In this document: piece after piece, positions 22,256 through 22,298 of the stretch
How positions within the stretch are numbered: position 1 is the stretch's first letter
How the letters are laid out: the number at the start of each line of letters is the position of its first letter
Virus record (IMG/VR): IMGVR_UViG_3300044825_000270
Coordinates: 1-22,298 of that record
Length of the DNA stretch: 22,298 nt
Origin: a virus
Reading direction: 5' to 3' (one strand)
Notes under the pieces: model-generated
Seen by the model: only the letters and a program-made list of their open reading frames with translations
What the model was told of the DNA's origin: nothing
Database searches by the model: none
Position numbers and translations under genes: made by a program

Positions 22256-22298
22256 GCGGGTAATAACTTCTCTGCTCTACTATCAACAGCTACCTTCT
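22252..22298 (-). CDS. 3' end of an upstream minus-strand gene (partial)
   Basis: On the minus strand an open frame enters from the right edge and ends at TGA (22252-22254), with residues KVAVDSRAEKLLPA before the stop. The TGA overlaps the ATG of the 148-residue gene as ATGA, the arrangement used throughout this genome, which supports it being the end of a real gene. Identity cannot be determined from 14 residues. By position it would be a structural gene. Confidence 0.5.
   Translation of the reverse strand, partial: KVAVDSRAEKLLPA

Noticed and set aside
1-22298. tRNA genes, CRISPR arrays, insertion sequences, attachment sites or integrase
   Set aside because: Looked for on both strands by eye; no cloverleaf with a TTCGA loop, spaced repeats, transposase motifs or tyrosine/serine recombinase motifs were found. 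Absence by eye is not proof.

Overview
The window is part of a tailed double-stranded DNA phage genome (Caudoviricetes, probably podovirus-like). Genes are tightly packed, with ATGA-type stop/start overlaps and strong AGGAG ribosome-binding sites. One arm encodes phage replication and recombination proteins and the other encodes virion proteins. I see no ribosomal, metabolic, integrase, transposase, tRNA or CRISPR features. Standard Shine-Dalgarno sites and a lambda-R-type peptidoglycan lytic domain suggest a Gram-negative host; this is inference. It may be an uncultured environmental phage, and the sequence alone does not name the host.

Left arm, plus strand, about 1-11160 (DNA metabolism). 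In order: the tail of an unknown gene; a small conserved phage protein; a NrdR-like zinc ribbon; a VRR-NUC nuclease; a small hypothetical; a family A DNA polymerase with 3'-5' exonuclease (TTG start); a small HExxH putative metallopeptidase; a Cas4/AddB-like PD-(D/E)XK nuclease with four candidate Fe-S cysteines; a mini HNH nuclease; an SNF2-type helicase (GTG start); a coiled-coil phage protein; a putative single-strand DNA-binding protein with a four-cysteine set and acidic tail; two small helix-turn-helix proteins; a small hypothetical; and a 983-residue primase-helicase joining an AEP/PrimPol-type domain to a DUF927-like ATPase. Polymerase, primase-helicase, candidate SSB, helicase and several nucleases together look like a near self-sufficient replication and recombination set.

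Right arm, minus strand, about 22298-11270 (virion/ejection proteins). In transcription order: the end of an upstream gene; a 148-residue helical protein with an Asp-rich DDLVD motif; a 353-residue Gln/Ala-rich putative internal virion protein; an 815-residue protein with an embedded GH104 (lambda R-like) lytic transglycosylase; and a 2342-residue polyvalent-type protein with glycine-rich hydrophobic segments, long charged coiled coils, an HEGVH zincin motif and an LPD38-like C-terminal region. The last three parallel the T7 gp14-gp15-gp16 ejection proteins in order and rising size. The model is inference: they leave the virion with the DNA, the GH104 domain opens the peptidoglycan, and the giant protein enters the host.

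The arms converge on a 110-base gap holding an 11-bp hairpin that may terminate transcription from both sides. The points most worth following are the giant zincin/LPD38 protein, the GH104 domain moved from an endolysin to a virion protein, the PrimPol-DUF927 fusion, the candidate zinc-binding SSB and the DDLVD-motif protein.
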